Assembly (NCBI GenBank): GCA_018715445.1
Contig: DVLP01000088.1
Location: forward strand, 1 to 16,656
DNA: 16,656 nt
Source of the DNA: Candidatus Avipropionibacterium avicola
Lineage (GTDB): Bacteria > Actinomycetota > Actinomycetes > Propionibacteriales > Propionibacteriaceae
Reading direction: 5' to 3'
Made by a program: the position numbers and the translations under genes. The notes below the pieces were generated by a model that saw nothing but the letters and a program-made list of their open reading frames with translations, had not been told where the DNA came from and searched no databases. How positions within the stretch are numbered: position 1 is the stretch's first letter; every line of letters starts with the position of its first letter. This document shows positions 14,957 through 16,656 of this stretch, piece by piece.

Positions 14957-15749
14957 GCCCGACGCACATCAGCCGCGACATGCCAAGACCCCCGAGCCTG
15001 CCCCGGAGGTCGAGCCCGAGACGCCCGCGAAGCGGTCGTTCTCCTGGTCCTCGCTGATCCGTCCGAGCCGGGCCCAACTGGTGCTGGCCCTGGTGTTGGC
15101 GCTGGTCGGGTTCGGTGTGGTCGCCCAGGTGAAGTCGCAGGACGCCGACTCCGGCTACTCCTCGGCGCGTCGCGAGGACCTGGTCCAGCTGCTGGACCAG
15201 CTGACCAACGAGACCCGCCGCCTCGAGGCCGAGGCGTCCGAGCTGGACGGCACCCTGCGTGAGCTGCGCAGCGGCGCCGGCGCGGAGGAGGCCGCCCGCC
15301 AGGAGGCCGAGCGCAGGGCCGAGGTGCTGGGGATCCTGACCGGGACCCTGCCGGCCGAGGGCCCGGGCATCCGGATGGTCATCACCGCCCCCGAGGGGGC
15401 GATCACCGTCGAGATCCTGCTGAACGTGTTGCAGGAGATGCGCGACGCCGGTGCCGAGGTGATCGAGATCAACGACCAGATCCGGATCGTGGCGAACAGC
15501 TGGATCGCCCAGGGGCCCGACGGGTTGCTGATCGACGGGACCGTGGTGACCACACCGATCACGATCGAGATCATCGGGGAGCCCCATGCGCTGAGCGAGG
15601 CGGCACGCTTCCGAGGCGGTCTGGTCAGCGAGATCACCGCTCCGCAGGTCGGGGGAGAGGTGGAGATCAGCCTGGTCGATCGGCTGCAGATCAGTTCCTT
15701 GCACACGCCGACGCCGAATAAGTACGCTCAGGCCGAACCGCCCGGCTGA
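14949..15749 (+). CDS. DUF881 membrane-anchored protein, second copy
   Basis: 266 aa. The ATG lies inside the last codons of sbp (8-base overlap), indicating coupled translation. The N-terminal ~40 residues are Pro/Glu rich and probably disordered in the cytoplasm. A membrane helix follows (~43-60, LVLALVLALVGFGVVAQV), then a coiled coil (~73-122) and the DUF881 domain with GPGIRMVITAPEGAI, ILLNVLQEMRDAGAEVIEINDQIRI and PITIEIIGEPHAL. It is the counterpart of M. tuberculosis Rv1825. It shares the domain plan of the first copy but differs clearly in sequence, so the two are old paralogues that may pair rather than a recent duplication. Function unknown. Confidence 0.88.
   Translation: MPEPDAHQPRHAKTPEPAPEVEPETPAKRSFSWSSLIRPSRAQLVLALVLALVGFGVVAQVKSQDADSGYSSARREDLVQLLDQLTNETRRLEAEASELDGTLRELRSGAGAEEAARQEAERRAEVLGILTGTLPAEGPGIRMVITAPEGAITVEILLNVLQEMRDAGAEVIEINDQIRIVANSWIAQGPDGLLIDGTVVTTPITIEIIGEPHALSEAARFRGGLVSEITAPQVGGEVEISLVDRLQISSLHTPTPNKYAQAEPPG
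15699..15728 (+). promoter_or_regulatory. Possible promoter for gcvH inside the DUF881 gene end
   Basis: TTGCAC at 15699-15704, an 18-nt spacer, then TACGCT at 15723-15728 (TANNNT). The -35 box matches consensus at only three positions. A start near 15735 would give a ~45-nt leader before gcvH. Modest evidence. Confidence 0.3.
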
Positions 15750-15779
15750 TCGGCGGCTGTCGACGAAGAGGAGTCTGGT

Positions 15780-16163
15780 ATGTCCACCCTGCCCGAGAAC
15801 CTGCGGTACTCCGAGGACCACGAGTGGGTCGAGACCCGCGGGGACGATCTGGTCAGGATCGGCATCACCGCCTACGCCGCCGAGCAACTGGGTGACATCG
15901 TCTACGTCGACCTGCCCGAGGAGGGCCAGGCGACCACCGCCGGTGAGGCCTGCGGCGAGCTCGAGTCGACCAAGAACGTCTCCGAACTGATCTGCCCGGT
16001 GGCCGGTGTCGTCACGGCGGTCAACCCGGCGGTCGCCGACGACCCGGGTCTGGTCAACACCGACCCGTACGGCGAGGGCTGGCTGGTCGAGATCCGTGCC
16101 ACCGACGGCGCGGCCGGTGAACACCTGATGGACGCGGCAGCCTACGCCGCACACACGGGCTGA
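15780..16163 (+). CDS. gcvH: Glycine cleavage system H protein
   Basis: 127 aa, full length, with GAGGAG 6 nt before the ATG. H protein carries the aminomethyl group on a lipoyl arm between the P, T and L proteins. The lipoylation site is Lys65 in ELESTKNVSEL. Other family marks are the N-terminal YSEDHEWVE, GITAYAAEQLGDIVYVDLPEEG, and the C-terminal NTDPYGEGWLVEI. No other glycine-cleavage gene is in the window. Lone gcvH next to a GarA-type FHA gene is the order of M. tuberculosis Rv1826-Rv1827. Besides glycine breakdown, H protein can act as a lipoyl carrier for other enzymes. Confidence 0.97.
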   Translation: MSTLPENLRYSEDHEWVETRGDDLVRIGITAYAAEQLGDIVYVDLPEEGQATTAGEACGELESTKNVSELICPVAGVVTAVNPAVADDPGLVNTDPYGEGWLVEIRATDGAAGEHLMDAAAYAAHTG

Positions 16164-16204
16164 GAACGTACACTGACCGCTACGACAGAGTTGACCGTGC
16201 CAGA

Positions 16205-16220
16205 CTGATCCCCCGATCAG
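16205..16220. other. Perfect inverted repeat before the FHA gene
   Basis: CTGATC-CCCC-GATCAG, a 6-bp stem with a 4-nt loop, ending 7 nt before the ribosome site GAGAGAAG (16228-16235). There is no T run after it, so it is not a normal terminator. It could be an operator or an RNA hairpin in the leader; a TACACT box at 16169-16174 is a possible -10 element upstream. Confidence 0.4.
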
Positions 16221-16241
16221 CCAAACGAGAGAAGCCGTGCG

Positions 16242-16656
16242 ATGCCCTACTGCACCCACTGCGGCCATCAGAACCCTGATGGGAGCAACTTCTGTGCGCG
16301 TTGCGGCGAGGCGATGACCACGGTGACCTCGCCCGCGACGGCACCGCAGCCCGCAGTCGAGACCACCCAGCCGAGCAATCTGGACTCGACCCAGGTGATC
16401 CGCACCATCCCCGACGACCCGCGCTCCGCGCTGACCGGGGACGAGGAGTCGGCGGTGGACGCCCTGCCCTCCGGGTCGGCCCTGTTGGTGCTGCACCCGG
16501 GCACCCCGCGCAGCGAACGGTTCCTGGTGGCGGCCGACCTGGTCACGGTCGGTCGGCACCCGGCCACCGACATCTTCCTCGACGACATCACGGTCTCGCG
16601 CAAGCACGCGGTCTTCACCCGTCGTGACGGCACCTTCTCCGTCGAGGACCAGGGCA
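16242..16656 (+). CDS. garA: Zinc-ribbon/FHA-domain regulator, GarA/OdhI type (5' part)
   Basis: 138 residues are visible; the gene runs off the end. The start has GAGAGAAG upstream. Residues 4-21 form a zinc ribbon with paired cysteines (Cys4, Cys7, Cys18, Cys21). A Thr-rich linker follows with ETTQ (41-42) and DSTQVIRTI (50-55), in the place where GarA and OdhI carry the phosphorylated ETTS motif. The FHA domain begins near 79 (GSALLVLHPG) and shows the phosphothreonine-binding set Arg105 (VGRHP), DIFLDD, Ser119 and His122 (VSRKH). GarA/OdhI, phosphorylated by PknG/PknB-type kinases, controls 2-oxoglutarate dehydrogenase and glutamate metabolism. The gene order after gcvH supports the assignment. 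The zinc ribbon is absent from the mycobacterial protein but present in other actinobacterial relatives. Confidence 0.88.
   Translation, partial: MPYCTHCGHQNPDGSNFCARCGEAMTTVTSPATAPQPAVETTQPSNLDSTQVIRTIPDDPRSALTGDEESAVDALPSGSALLVLHPGTPRSERFLVAADLVTVGRHPATDIFLDDITVSRKHAVFTRRDGTFSVEDQG

Noticed and set aside
14913..16607. 564-codon minus-strand open frame across the DUF881, gcvH and FHA genes
   Set aside because: Runs through three well-supported genes; low-complexity composition typical of antisense frames in GC-rich DNA.

Overview
This window is very GC-rich, densely packed actinobacterial DNA. The gene content and order best fit the Propionibacteriales (Propionibacteriaceae or Nocardioidaceae relatives). 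That placement is inference from three things: the thrS-HIT-pgsA and DUF881-sbp-DUF881-gcvH-garA neighbourhoods, GTG starts with TANNNT boxes 6-7 nt upstream, and short dispersed repeats of the CCCCTCGACGAGCTCGGGG type. No tRNA, rRNA, CRISPR array, insertion sequence or phage gene was found.

Left part (1-1568): the 3' end of a fused DhaK-DhaL kinase gene is translationally coupled to an RpiB/LacAB-family isomerase. The isomerase has Gly in place of the family's usual His, and the pairing suggests catabolism of a tetrulose (erythrulose) phosphate rather than plain dihydroxyacetone or pentose metabolism.

Region 1591-7604 looks like a carbohydrate locus. A minus-strand SMP-30/gluconolactonase gene is divergent from an exported right-handed beta-helix protein and an exported four-part SGNH esterase, followed by a DeoR-HTH/LacI-sensor hybrid regulator. 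The 165-bp divergent spacer carries a good sigma-A-type promoter, a perfect inverted repeat over its -10 box, and two oppositely oriented copies of an 11-bp motif. An acetylated plant polysaccharide such as a pectin or rhamnogalacturonan type is a plausible but unproven substrate.

Region 7570-10375: a small VanZ-like membrane protein is convergent with the regulator, with overlapping 3' ends. It is divergent from an ABC exporter pair (ATPase plus 526-aa membrane subunit) whose ATPase appears to start on a leaderless transcript.

Region 10376-16656 is core chromosome: thrS, HIT-family hydrolase, CDP-alcohol phosphatidyltransferase (phosphatidylinositol-phosphate synthase type), DUF881 protein, Sbp (DUF1290), second DUF881 protein, gcvH, and the 5' part of a zinc-ribbon/FHA GarA/OdhI-type regulator. 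In Mycobacterium tuberculosis these genes lie in two separate blocks (Rv2614c-Rv2612c and Rv1822-Rv1827). Here they are joined, without the patA-pimA genes that follow pgsA1 there. Three copies of a 25-bp repeat flank thrS, and two of them are read in frame at the start of the HIT gene. The least understood part is the DUF881-Sbp-DUF881 membrane module. I found no clear novel defence or mobile system.
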